In this document: positions 41,057 through 49,680 of the stretch, piece by piece
Layout of the letters: each line of letters begins with the position of its first letter
Numbering within the stretch: the stretch's first letter is position 1
Origin: CAIXRL01 sp964619155
Lineage (GTDB): Bacteria; Eisenbacteria; RBG-16-71-46
Direction of reading: 5' to 3'
Length of the DNA: 64,000 bases
Assembly: GCA_964619155.1 (NCBI GenBank)
Contig: CAZUEM010000002.1
Span: forward strand, 1 to 64,000
Made by a program: the position numbers and the translations under genes
The notes under the pieces: model-generated
What the model was told of the DNA's origin: nothing
Database searches by the model: none
The model's input: the letters and a program-made list of their open reading frames with translations, nothing else

Positions 41057-41713
41057 ATGAGAGCACTCGCTACCACCGCCATCGCCGCCCTCCTCCTGGT
41101 CGCGCCCCTCGCGGCGCACGCCGACGTCAACGTGACCGTGGACCCGGTGACCATCACCAACGCCTACATGAACGTCTTCGAGCTGCCCGTGAACGGCGGC
41201 GGCTTCGTGTTCGGCACCGGCTGGGGCGTCCCCGACCTGGTGGCGACCTGGGCGGGCGGCAACGTGACGCTGAGCCCCAACACCATCGGCGACCCGAATC
41301 CGTTCTGGTACATCGGTGGCGGCGCGCCCGGCAGCCCCGGCAACAAGATCATGGAAGCCAACCTGTACGCGGAGCCCCCGGCGCTGTCCGGCCAGACCCT
41401 GACGTTCACGGGCAACGTGCTCTCGAACACGCTGGCCCCGTCGCACGTCTCGATCGCGTTCATCAAGGACTTCGCCCCGGACTTCTCGTCGTTCGTGCAG
41501 AGCACCGTCGTGCTGCCGGCGTCGGGACCGTTCAGCATCTCGCTGGCCACGATCGCCGACCCCGCGCGTCACGTGCAGTACGGCTTCCAGACGACCGGCC
41601 CGTGCGTGTGGTTCACCGACGTGGCGCCGTTCGGCTCCGTCACCATCGGCCCGAGCCTGCCGACGCCGACCGCGACCACCTCGTGGGGCCGCGTGAAGTC
41701 GCTGTACCGGTAG
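41057..41713 (+). CDS. small secreted protein of the glucan regulon, unknown function
   Basis: A 218-residue protein: signal peptide (MRALATTAIAALLLVAPLAAHA), then a single beta-rich domain with many aromatic and Gly/Asn residues (GGGFVFGTGWGVPDLVATWAGGNVTL, NPFWYIGGGAPGSPG, VSIAFIKDFAPDFSSF), like a carbohydrate-binding sandwich. It ends in SWGRVKSLYR, a short tail that may be an anchor or sorting signal. GGAGG lies 6 bp before the ATG. Operator site 4 upstream puts it in the glucan regulon. A glucan-binding role is inferred only from this. I recognise no family. Confidence 0.7.
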   Translation: MRALATTAIAALLLVAPLAAHADVNVTVDPVTITNAYMNVFELPVNGGGFVFGTGWGVPDLVATWAGGNVTLSPNTIGDPNPFWYIGGGAPGSPGNKIMEANLYAEPPALSGQTLTFTGNVLSNTLAPSHVSIAFIKDFAPDFSSFVQSTVVLPASGPFSISLATIADPARHVQYGFQTTGPCVWFTDVAPFGSVTIGPSLPTPTATTSWGRVKSLYR

Positions 41714-41730
41714 TTCGCCCCTGCAGCAGG

Positions 41731-41764
41731 CGAGGCCGCCCGGTGGGGACCCCGGGCGGCCTCG
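41731..41764 (+). terminator. terminator
   Basis: A perfect 13-bp stem (41731-41743 with 41752-41764) with an 8-nt loop is followed by TCATTT, 18 bp after the small secreted protein gene. It also faces the end of the kinase gene. Confidence 0.75.
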
Positions 41765-41794
41765 TCATTTCGGGGCGCGGGCGCCGCGGCCGGG

Positions 41795-44074
41795 CTAGGC
41801 CTGGTCGAGCTTGAGCCGCCGGATCATCTCCGCGTAGCGCGGGTCGTGGCGGATCGGGTCCAGCCGCGGGTGGACGCGCAGCAGCACGAGCCCGGTCGCG
41901 TGTTCCTCGATCGCCGACTCGAGCCAGCGGAACGCCTCGTCCACGTCGCCGAGGCAGGCGTGCACGGCCGCGATGCCCCACGCCGAGACCACGCGCCCGG
42001 CGCGGGCCGCGACCAGTTCGGCGAGGATGCGCCGCGCCTCGGGGGCGTCGCCCCGGCTCGCCGCCAGGTGCGCCAGGCCGAACGACGGCCCCGCCACGCT
42101 GCCGCCCAGCCGGCGGCCCTCCTCGTAGTGCGCGAGCGCCTCGTCGAACTGGCCCAGCGCCTCGAGCGAACGCGCCAGATCGGTGTGCGCGCCGTCGAAG
42201 CGGGGATCGAGCTCGATGGCCTTGCGGTACCAGCGCACCGACTCCTCGTACTCGCGCGCGTAGTAGTAGGCGTCGCCGACGGCGGTGTGGATGATCATCG
42301 AGAGCGGGTCGAGGCTCACCGACTTGAGCATCGCCTCCTTCGCCTCGGCGTGCCGCTCGACGATGTAGTAGCCGCGCCCGAGCACGTACCAGGCGGCGGA
42401 GAGCCCCGGGTTCAGCCCGATCGCGCGCCGCAGGGCCTCCAGCGCGCGCGGGTAGTCGTGGTCCCGCTGGTGGACGTGCCCGAGCACGACGTGCGCCTCG
42501 GCCAGCGTCGGGTCCAGCTCGAGCGCCTTGAGCGCCGCGCGGCGCGCGTCCTCCATGGCTTCGGCCGGCGGCGCCATGCCGCGCGAGGCGCGCGTCGTGT
42601 GGCACTCGCCCAGGCCGGCCCATGCGGCGGCGTGGCCGGGATCCAGCTCCAGCGCGCGCTGGAAGTAGCGGATGCTCAGCTCGATCGCCTGCGGCGAGGT
42701 GGCTTCGGCCGTGTGCTTGCCCTTCAGGTACTCGATGTGCGCCTCGGCGTTCACGTGCCGCCTCTCGGCGAGGCGCGTCGCTTCGCTCGGCGTCACGATG
42801 AGCGCGATCTTGCGCGCCACGGCGGCGGCCACCTCGCTCTGCAGGTCGAGCACGTCCTCGAGGCTGCGGTCGTAGCGCTCGCTCCAGAGCGTCTCGTCGC
42901 GCCGCGCGTCCACCAGCTGGACGTTGATGCGCACGCGATTGCCGAGCAGCAGCGCCGAGCCCTCGAGCACGGCGTCCACGCCCAGCTCGGCGGCGATGAC
43001 GGGCAGCGGCTTCGTGACGCCCTTGTAAGCCATGGCGCTGCGGCGCGAAATGACGCGCAGGCTCTCGAGCCGCGCGAGGTCCGAGATCAGCGCCTCGGTC
43101 ATGCCGTCGGCGAAGTACTCCTGCGCCGGGTCGCGCGAGACGTTCTCGAGCGGCAGCACCGCGAGCGACCGGATGGCTCCCTGGTCGCCGGGCGCCGTGC
43201 CGCCCGTGGCGGGCGCCAGCGCCCCGCGCAGGGCCCGCAGCGCCTGCGCCACCTCGCGCGCCGTGGCCGGCCGCGCCTTCGCGTCCTTCTCGAGGCACTG
43301 CAGCACGAGCCGCGAGAGATCCGCGGGCAGGCCGGCGCGCAGCTCGGCGGGCGGGCGCGGCGCGTCGCGCAGGATCGCGGTCGTCACGTCGGCCAGCGTG
43401 TCGCCCGCGAACGGGTGCCGCCCGGTCGCGAGCTGGTACAGCAGCACGCCGAGCGCGAACAGGTCCGTGCGCGCGTCCACCGCGGCGCCGCGCACCTGCT
43501 CGGGCGCCATGTACGGCACCGTTCCGAGCACCTGCCCGGCCACCGACAGCGCCTGCTCCGTGGGCGCGCCGCTGTCCGAGGGCACCGAGGACTCGCCGGC
43601 CGGCCGGGCGAGGCCGAAGTCCAGCACCTTGACGCGGCCCTCGGCCGAGACCATGACGTTGCGGGGCTTGAGGTCGCGGTGCACGACCCCGCGCTCGTGG
43701 GCCGCCGAGAGCGCCTCGGCGAGCGGCGTTCCGAGGTCGAGCAGCCGCTCGAGCGGCAGTCCGCCCGGCCGGACCTCGTCGGCGAGCGTGCGGCCCTCGA
43801 CCAGTTCCATGGTCAGGAACCGCACGCCGCGGTCCTCCTCGATCGAGTGCAGCACGACGATGTTCGGGTGGTTGAGCGCCGCGACCGTGCGGGCTTCTCG
43901 CTCGAAGCGGGCGAGCCGTTCGGGGTCGGACGCGACGGCGCCGGGCAGCACCTTGATCGCCACCTCGCGTCCGAGCCGGCTGTCGCGCGCCCGGTACACC
44001 TCGCCCATGCCGCCGGCGCCGAGCGGCGCGACGATTTCGTAATGAGCGAGCTTCTGGCCGGAATGGAGCGGCAT
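41795..44074 (-). CDS. Ser/Thr protein kinase with TolB-like and TPR domains
   Basis: A 759-residue protein. The Hanks-type kinase domain (about 8-270) has the GAGGMGEVY glycine loop, K41 in VAIKVLP, D134 in HRDLKPRN and DFG in VLDFGLARP, so it looks active. A TolB-like segment follows (about 300-400: SLAVLPLENVSRDPAQEYFADGMTEALISDLARL), as found in many adenylate-cyclase-linked or kinase proteins, and then TPR repeats (about 440-720) with the A/G/Y spacing. No transmembrane helix is obvious, so it is probably a cytoplasmic signalling kinase. Targets are unknown. The gene lies between the glucan locus and the assembly gap, with its promoter close to the gap. Confidence 0.9.
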   Translation of the reverse strand: MPLHSGQKLAHYEIVAPLGAGGMGEVYRARDSRLGREVAIKVLPGAVASDPERLARFEREARTVAALNHPNIVVLHSIEEDRGVRFLTMELVEGRTLADEVRPGGLPLERLLDLGTPLAEALSAAHERGVVHRDLKPRNVMVSAEGRVKVLDFGLARPAGESSVPSDSGAPTEQALSVAGQVLGTVPYMAPEQVRGAAVDARTDLFALGVLLYQLATGRHPFAGDTLADVTTAILRDAPRPPAELRAGLPADLSRLVLQCLEKDAKARPATAREVAQALRALRGALAPATGGTAPGDQGAIRSLAVLPLENVSRDPAQEYFADGMTEALISDLARLESLRVISRRSAMAYKGVTKPLPVIAAELGVDAVLEGSALLLGNRVRINVQLVDARRDETLWSERYDRSLEDVLDLQSEVAAAVARKIALIVTPSEATRLAERRHVNAEAHIEYLKGKHTAEATSPQAIELSIRYFQRALELDPGHAAAWAGLGECHTTRASRGMAPPAEAMEDARRAALKALELDPTLAEAHVVLGHVHQRDHDYPRALEALRRAIGLNPGLSAAWYVLGRGYYIVERHAEAKEAMLKSVSLDPLSMIIHTAVGDAYYYAREYEESVRWYRKAIELDPRFDGAHTDLARSLEALGQFDEALAHYEEGRRLGGSVAGPSFGLAHLAASRGDAPEARRILAELVAARAGRVVSAWGIAAVHACLGDVDEAFRWLESAIEEHATGLVLLRVHPRLDPIRHDPRYAEMIRRLKLDQA

Positions 44075-44167
44075 GGAAACCTGCGTGGGAGTCGTCGGAA
44101 GGGCCGCGCACCCGCGCGGCGCCCGGGCGGCGCAGGATAGCAGGGCGGCGTCCCGGGCGTCGCGGCA

Positions 44168-44267
44168 NNNNNNNNNNNNNNNNNNNNNNNNNNNNNNNNN
44201 NNNNNNNNNNNNNNNNNNNNNNNNNNNNNNNNNNNNNNNNNNNNNNNNNNNNNNNNNNNNNNNNNNN
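44168..44267. other. assembly gap (100 Ns)
   Basis: Exactly 100 undetermined bases, the usual placeholder for a scaffold join of unknown length. It hides the start of the membrane-fusion gene and the region upstream of the kinase. Confidence 0.98.
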
Positions 44268-44268
44268 G

Positions 44269-45258
44269 ACGCGCGAGCGCGCGCGGCTCGGCGCCGACCA
44301 GATCGGGCGCATCGAGTCGATCCCGAAGCGCGAGGGCGCGACGTTCCGCAGGGGCGACGTGCTGCTGCGGCTCGATGCCGACGCGGCCGGGAGCCGCCTC
44401 GAGCTGGCGCGCGGCGAGGCCCAGGCGGCGCACGGCGCCGTCGCCGAGGCGCGCGCGGGGGCCGCGCTGGCGGACCGCGACTTCGAGCGGCTCGAGCCGC
44501 TCGCCGCGAACGGGCTCGCCTCGCCGGGCGAGCTGGACGCGGCGCGCACGAGGCGCGACCGCGCCCGCGCCGCGCTCGAGGCCGCGGTCGCGCGCGAGGC
44601 CGCGGCGCAGGCGTCCATCCGGCTCGCGCGCACGGCGCTCGCGAACCTCGCCATCGTCGCGCCCTTCGACGGCGTGGTGAGCCAGCGCTTCGTCGAGGTG
44701 GGCGAGATGCTCGCGCTCGGCCAGCCTGCGCTCGAGGTGCTGAACCCGCGGCGGCTCTACGTGAGCGCGCCGCTCGACGAGATGGACATCGCGCGCGTGA
44801 AGGTCGGCCTGCCGGTGCGCGTCACGCTCGACCCGTTCCCCGGCCGCTCGTGGCAGGGCGCGGTCACGCGCGTCGCGCCGTTCGTGAACGACGTCGTGCA
44901 GCAGAACCGCACGCTCGAGGTCGAGGTGGACCTCGTGCTCGGGAAGGACGGCCCGCTGCCCAAGCCCGGCACCTCGGCCGACGTCGAGATCATCCTCGAC
45001 CGCCACGACGGCGTGCTGCGCGTGCCGAGCTTCGCCGTGATCGAGGGCCGCCGCGCGCTCGTGATCGAGAAGGGCCGGGCCGTCGCGCGCGACGTGCAGG
45101 TCGGCCTGCGCAACTGGGAGTGGACCGAGGTCACGGGCGGCCTCCGCGAGGGCGAGACGGTGGTCACGAGCCTCGACCAGGCCGGGGTCAAGGCCGGCGC
45201 CGCGGTGCGCGCGAAGGCGGCGTCCCCCGCGGCGTCGCCGCGGCGGGCGCCGTCGTGA
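44269..45258 (+). CDS. membrane-fusion (HlyD/MacA-type) subunit of an export system, 5' truncated
   Basis: The frame is open from the first base triplet after the gap to 45258, giving about 329 residues without N-terminus. Visible are a biotinyl-lipoyl-like half (GATFRRGDVLLRLDADAAGSRLELARGEAQ), an alpha-hairpin coiled coil (about 40-115), the second lipoyl half (ANLAIVAPFDGVVSQRFVEVGEMLALGQPALEVLNP) and a beta-barrel domain (VRVTLDPFPGRSWQGAVTRVAP). This is a MacA-like periplasmic adaptor. Signal peptide and start lie in the gap. Its stop overlaps the ABC ATPase start as GTGA, fitting a MacAB-type operon. Confidence 0.82.
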   Translation, partial: TRERARLGADQIGRIESIPKREGATFRRGDVLLRLDADAAGSRLELARGEAQAAHGAVAEARAGAALADRDFERLEPLAANGLASPGELDAARTRRDRARAALEAAVAREAAAQASIRLARTALANLAIVAPFDGVVSQRFVEVGEMLALGQPALEVLNPRRLYVSAPLDEMDIARVKVGLPVRVTLDPFPGRSWQGAVTRVAPFVNDVVQQNRTLEVEVDLVLGKDGPLPKPGTSADVEIILDRHDGVLRVPSFAVIEGRRALVIEKGRAVARDVQVGLRNWEWTEVTGGLREGETVVTSLDQAGVKAGAAVRAKAASPAASPRRAPS

Positions 45259-45986
45259 GCGGCGGCGCGCCCCTCGACGCGGCGCCCGGCGCGAGCCCCG
45301 CGGCCGCCGCGGACGAGGTCATCCGCCTCGACGCCGTCACGCGCGTCTTCCAGGTCGGCGACTCCGAGGTGCGGGCCCTGGACGGCGTCTCGCTCGTGGT
45401 GCGGCGCGGCGAGTCCATCGCGCTCATGGGGCCGTCGGGGTCGGGGAAGTCCACGCTCCTCAACGTGCTCGGCTGCCTCGACACGCCGACCTCGGGGCGC
45501 TACGTGCTCGACGGCGAGGCGGTGGAGAAGCTGAGCGACGACCAGCTCGCCGACGTGCGCCAGCGCAAGATCGGTTTCGTGTTCCAGGCCTACCACCTGG
45601 TCGCGCGCATGACCGCGGCACGCAACGTCGAGCTGCCGATGATCTTCGCCGGCGTGCCGCCCGCCGACCGCCGCCGCCGCGCCGAGGAAGCACTCGCCAC
45701 GGTCGGCCTCGCGCACCGCCTCGGGCACCGGCCCGACCAGCTCTCGGGCGGCGAGCGCCAGCGCGTCGCCATCGCGCGCGCCACGGTGATGCGCCCGAGC
45801 ATCCTGCTCGCCGACGAGCCGACCGGGAACCTCGACAGCCGCTCGGGCGGCGAGATCCTCGCCGCGCTCGAGGCGCTGAACGCCGCCGGCCTCACGCTCG
45901 TCCTCGTCACCCACGACCCGAACGTGGCCGCGCGGGCGCGGCGGCAGCTGCGCATGCGCGACGGCCGCCTCGTCGAGGAAGGCTGA
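45255..45986 (+). CDS. ABC transporter ATP-binding protein (MacB/LolD type)
   Basis: A 243-residue ATPase: Walker A GPSGSGKST, Q-loop GFVFQAYHL, signature LSGGERQRVAIARA, Walker B ILLADEPTGNLDS and switch His VTHDPNV. DEPTGNLDS and the length are typical of the LolD/MacB group that powers FtsX-like permeases. The GTG start overlaps the adaptor stop, and the last base is shared with the permease ATG (TGATG). Confidence 0.92.
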   Translation: MSGGAPLDAAPGASPAAAADEVIRLDAVTRVFQVGDSEVRALDGVSLVVRRGESIALMGPSGSGKSTLLNVLGCLDTPTSGRYVLDGEAVEKLSDDQLADVRQRKIGFVFQAYHLVARMTAARNVELPMIFAGVPPADRRRRAEEALATVGLAHRLGHRPDQLSGGERQRVAIARATVMRPSILLADEPTGNLDSRSGGEILAALEALNAAGLTLVLVTHDPNVAARARRQLRMRDGRLVEEG

Positions 45987-47206
45987 TGCGCCGGCCGCTG
46001 GCGGTGCCCGACCTCGCGGCGCTCGCCGCCGAGTCGCTCGCCGGCCACCGGCTGCGCACGGCGCTCACGCTGGTTGCGACCGCGATCGGCGTCACCGCCG
46101 TCGTGCTGCTCACGGCGCTCGGCGACGCCGCCAAGCGGTACGTCGTGGACCAGTTCGCCAGCGTCGGCACCAACCTGGTCATCGTCCTGCCCGGCAAGAC
46201 CGAGACGAGCGGCCTGGCGGGCTCCTTCGGCGGCACCATCCGCCCGATCACGCTCGAGGACGCGGTCGTGCTGCCGCACCGCGCGACGCTGGTGCGCCGG
46301 GCGGTGCCCATGTCGCTCGGCTCGGCCGCGCTCGAGTACGGCGGGCGGAGCCGCGACGTGTACGTGCTCGGCACCACTTCGGACTACCTCGAGATGCGCA
46401 AGCTCTCCATGGCCGCCGGGCAGTTCCTCCCCGAGACCGACCTGCGCCGCGGCGAGCGCGTCGCCGTGCTCGGCCGCAAGGTGCAGCGCGAGCTGTTCCA
46501 GGGCGAGAACCCGCTCGGCAAGCCGGTGCGCATCGCGGGGGCGCGATTCCGCGTCATCGGCGTGCTGCAGCCCAAGGGCATGGGCATGGGCGTCAACATG
46601 GACGAGATCGTGCTGATCCCGGTCGCGACCGGCATGCGGCTCTTCAACCAGAAGGGCCTGTTCCGGCTGCTGTGCCAGTCGCCCGACGCGGCCTCGGTGC
46701 CCGCGGTGGTCGCGCAGGTGAAGGAGGTCATGCGCGAGCGGCACGACGACCAGGAGGACTTCTCGATCATCACGCAGGACTCGATGCTGGCGACCTTCAC
46801 CAACATCATCGGCGCGCTGACCGCCGGGCTCGCGGGCATCGCCGCCATCTCGCTCGCGGTCGCCGGCATCCTGATCATGAACGTCATGCTGGTGTCGGTC
46901 TCCGAGCGCACCGGCGAGGTCGGCCTGCTCAAGGCGCTCGGCGCGCGGCGCGGGCAGATCCTCGCGATGTTCCTGACCGAGGCGCTGATGATCTCGGGTC
47001 AGGGGGCGCTGCTCGGCGTCGCGGCCGGCGTCGCGCTCGTCTACGCCGCGGCCGGGATCTTCCCCGACCTTCCGCTCGCGCCGAGCCCGCTGTGGATCGC
47101 GATCGTCATCGCGCTCGCGCTGGCGGCGGGCGTGACGTTCGGCCTCATGCCCGCGCGCCGCGCCGCCACCCTGCAGGCGGCCGCCGCGCTGAGGGCCTCG
47201 AAATGA
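45986..47206 (+). CDS. FtsX/MacB-type ABC permease
   Basis: A 406-residue permease: N-terminal helix (about 20-45), a large periplasmic MacB-PCD domain (about 50-260), and three C-terminal helices (about 272-300, 330-350, 365-388) with the FtsX signature SERTGEVGLLKALGARRGQILAMFLTEAL. It works in mechanotransmission with the ATPase and the adaptor, for export of a drug, peptide or lipid. It is coupled to the genes on both sides by 1-bp and 4-bp overlaps. Confidence 0.9.
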   Translation: MRRPLAVPDLAALAAESLAGHRLRTALTLVATAIGVTAVVLLTALGDAAKRYVVDQFASVGTNLVIVLPGKTETSGLAGSFGGTIRPITLEDAVVLPHRATLVRRAVPMSLGSAALEYGGRSRDVYVLGTTSDYLEMRKLSMAAGQFLPETDLRRGERVAVLGRKVQRELFQGENPLGKPVRIAGARFRVIGVLQPKGMGMGVNMDEIVLIPVATGMRLFNQKGLFRLLCQSPDAASVPAVVAQVKEVMRERHDDQEDFSIITQDSMLATFTNIIGALTAGLAGIAAISLAVAGILIMNVMLVSVSERTGEVGLLKALGARRGQILAMFLTEALMISGQGALLGVAAGVALVYAAAGIFPDLPLAPSPLWIAIVIALALAAGVTFGLMPARRAATLQAAAALRASK

Positions 47207-48408
47207 CCGCGCTCGACCTCGCCGGGCTCTCGGCCGAAGCGCTGCGCGCGCACCGCCTGCGCTACGCGCTCTCGGCGCTCGCCATCGCGGTCGGCATCGC
47301 CGCGGTCGTGCTCATGGTCTCGCTCGGCGAGGGCATGCGGATCTACATCACCGACCAGGTGGCCTCGTTCGGCACCACGCTCCTTTCGATCAACCCCGGC
47401 AAGGTCGAGACGAGCGGCGGCATGCCCGGCGCGGTGGGCGGCAGCGTGCGCAAGCTGACGCTCGACGACGCGCGCGCCATGAAGCGGCTGCCGGGGGTGA
47501 GCCGCATCGTGCCCGTGGCCTACGGCACCGCGCTGGTCGAGTACGGCAACCGGGGGCGCGACGTCTTCGTCTACGGCGTCTCGCACGAGATGCCGGAGGT
47601 GTGGTCCATGCCCGTCGGCTCCGGGCAGTTCCTCCCGGAGCTGGACTACGACCGCGCCGCGCCCGTCTGCGTGCTCGGCCCCAAGGTCAAGCGCGAGCTG
47701 TACGGCGAGGCCAACGCGCTGGGCACCCACGTGCGCATCGGCCGCGCGCGCTACCGCGTGGTGGGCGTGATGGCGCCCAAGGGCCAGTTCCTGGGCTTCG
47801 ACCTCGACGACGCCGCGTACATCCCGATCGGCAGCGCCATGCGGCTCCTCAACCGCAGCGAGGTGGACGAGGTGGACCTGCTCGCCGCCTCGCCCGAGGC
47901 CGTGGACCCGGTCGCCGAGCGCCTCCGGGCGCTCATGATCGACCGCCACGACGGGCACGAGGACTTCACCATCGTCACCCAGGCCGAGGGCATGCAGATG
48001 GTGAACAACATCCTCGGCGTGGTGACCACGGTGGTGAGCGCGATCGCCGCGATCAGCCTGCTGGTGGGCGCGATCGGCATCCTCACGATCATGTGGATCG
48101 TCGTGCGCGAACGCACCACCGAGATCGGCCTCGTCAAGGCGATCGGCGCGCGGCGCGGGCAGATCCTGGCCTGGTACCTCGCCGAGGCGGCGGTGACCGC
48201 GCTCGCCGGCGGCATCGGCGGGCTCGCGCTGGGCGTGGGGGGCGCCGCGCTGCTCACCGCCGCGGTCCCCGGCCTGCAGAGCCACACCTCGCCGCTCGTC
48301 GTCGCGGGCGCGCTCGCCGTGGCCTGCACGGTCGGCATCGCCTCGGGCGTCGCGCCGGCCCTGCAGGCGGCGCGGCTCGACCCGGTGCAGGCGCTGCGCG
48401 GCGAGTGA
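47203..48408 (+). CDS. second FtsX/MacB-type ABC permease
   Basis: A 401-residue paralogue of the preceding permease with the same layout: N-terminal helix, PCD-like periplasmic domain with the shared motif GKVETSGG, C-terminal three helices with RERTTEIGLVKAIGARRGQILAWYLAEA. Two permeases with a single ATPase imply a heterodimeric membrane part. The ATG overlaps the previous stop (ATGA). A terminator hairpin follows immediately. Confidence 0.9.
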   Translation: MTALDLAGLSAEALRAHRLRYALSALAIAVGIAAVVLMVSLGEGMRIYITDQVASFGTTLLSINPGKVETSGGMPGAVGGSVRKLTLDDARAMKRLPGVSRIVPVAYGTALVEYGNRGRDVFVYGVSHEMPEVWSMPVGSGQFLPELDYDRAAPVCVLGPKVKRELYGEANALGTHVRIGRARYRVVGVMAPKGQFLGFDLDDAAYIPIGSAMRLLNRSEVDEVDLLAASPEAVDPVAERLRALMIDRHDGHEDFTIVTQAEGMQMVNNILGVVTTVVSAIAAISLLVGAIGILTIMWIVVRERTTEIGLVKAIGARRGQILAWYLAEAAVTALAGGIGGLALGVGGAALLTAAVPGLQSHTSPLVVAGALAVACTVGIASGVAPALQAARLDPVQALRGE

Positions 48409-48441
48409 GCGGGCCGCGGGCGGCCCGGGTCCGCGGCCCGC
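48409..48441 (+). terminator. terminator after the MacB-type operon
   Basis: A perfect 11-bp stem (48409-48419 with 48431-48441) starts directly after the stop codon and separates the ABC export operon from the RND operon. Confidence 0.65.
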
Positions 48442-48584
48442 GCCCGCGCTGGTCGCCGAATCGCCGCGCGCGGGCGCAAGGGGTTGTCAATCCTTGCCCT
48501 CCGCGGGCACATTCGGCGGCAAACCCGCCCGTGCAGCCGCTAGTGTGCGGTTCGGTTGGGGCACGGGTGCTGACGGAGGAAGTG

Positions 48585-49664
48585 ATGAAGCAGGTCATGC
48601 CGGGCGCGGCGCTGTTCGCGACGCTCGCCCTTTTCGCAGTGACGTCGGGCGGGTGCTCGTCGAGCGGCCGCGCCGAAGGTGGCCCCGGCGGCGGGCCCGG
48701 GCGGCGGCCGCAGGTGGTGCCGGTGGCGGCGGCCGAGGTGCGCCCGCGCGACCTCGCGCGCACGGTGACCGTGACCGGCCCCGTCGAGCCGCTGCGCAGC
48801 GTCTCGGTCAATGCGCTCGCCGCGGGCACCGTGACGCGGGTGCTGGTCGAGGAGGGCGCGCGCGTGCGCTCGGGGCAGCTCCTCGCCGAGCTGGACGCGC
48901 GCGAGATGACCGCGCAGTACGAGCGCGCGCAGGCCCTGCTCGCGCGCGCCGAGGCCGAGTACAAGCGGGCCGAGCCGCTGCGCGCGAAGGACATCATCTC
49001 GGACGCCGACCTCGAGGCTTCGCGCTCGTCGTTCCAGGCCGCGCGCGCCGACGCCGAGCTGTGGCGCACGCGCCTGGGCTTCACGCGCATCACCGCGCCC
49101 GCCGCGGGGATCGTCACCGCCAAGCACGTCGAGCAGGGCGGCGCGGTCTCGGCCAACACGAAGATGTTCGACCTCGCCGAGGACGCGCAGCTGGTCGTGC
49201 GCGTGCAGGTCTCCGAGTTGGACGTCGTGCGCCTCTCGCCCGGGGCGCCGGTGCGGCTGCAGCTCGACGCCTACCCGGGCGAGCGCGTCGAGGCGCGCAT
49301 CCGACGCATCTTCCCGAGCGCCGACCCGACCAGCCGGCTGGTGCCGGTCGAGGTCGCGCTCGGCCGCGCCCCGCGCGGCGTGGTGCCGCGGCCCGGCTTC
49401 CTCGCGCGCGTCGAGTTCCCGGTCGAGCAGCGCCGCGGGGTGCTCGCGGTGCCCGCGGCGGCCGTCGGCGTCAGCGAGGGCGCGTCGTTCGTGTACGTGG
49501 TCAGCGCCGACACGCTGCTGCGCCGTCCGGTCGAGACCGGCCTGACCGCCGCGGGCTGGATCGAAGTCACGCACGGCCTCGCCGCGGGCGAACAGGTCGT
49601 CAGCTCGGGCCACTCGAGCCTGCGGCCCGGCGTCGCCGTCAAGATCAGCGCGGACAAGCTCTGA
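48585..49664 (+). CDS. RND efflux periplasmic adaptor lipoprotein
   Basis: A 359-residue membrane-fusion protein with a lipoprotein signal (MKQVMPGAALFATLALFAVTSGGC). Then come a lipoyl half (VSVNALAAGTVTRVLVEEGARVRSGQLLAELD), an alpha-hairpin (about 105-165), the second lipoyl half (TRITAPAAGIVTAKHVEQGGAVSANTKMFDLAE), and beta-barrel and membrane-proximal domains. It links the RND pump to an outer-membrane channel. GGAGGA lies 4 bp before the ATG. The pump gene follows after 16 bp. No TolC-type gene is in the window. Confidence 0.9.
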   Translation: MKQVMPGAALFATLALFAVTSGGCSSSGRAEGGPGGGPGRRPQVVPVAAAEVRPRDLARTVTVTGPVEPLRSVSVNALAAGTVTRVLVEEGARVRSGQLLAELDAREMTAQYERAQALLARAEAEYKRAEPLRAKDIISDADLEASRSSFQAARADAELWRTRLGFTRITAPAAGIVTAKHVEQGGAVSANTKMFDLAEDAQLVVRVQVSELDVVRLSPGAPVRLQLDAYPGERVEARIRRIFPSADPTSRLVPVEVALGRAPRGVVPRPGFLARVEFPVEQRRGVLAVPAAAVGVSEGASFVYVVSADTLLRRPVETGLTAAGWIEVTHGLAAGEQVVSSGHSSLRPGVAVKISADKL

Positions 49665-49680
49665 GCGGGGGAGCGTCGCG

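Noticed and set aside
48484..48514. A promoter (TTGTCA ... CACATT) before the RND operon
   Set aside because: The spacing of 19 nt and a poor second hexamer are too weak to list as a feature.
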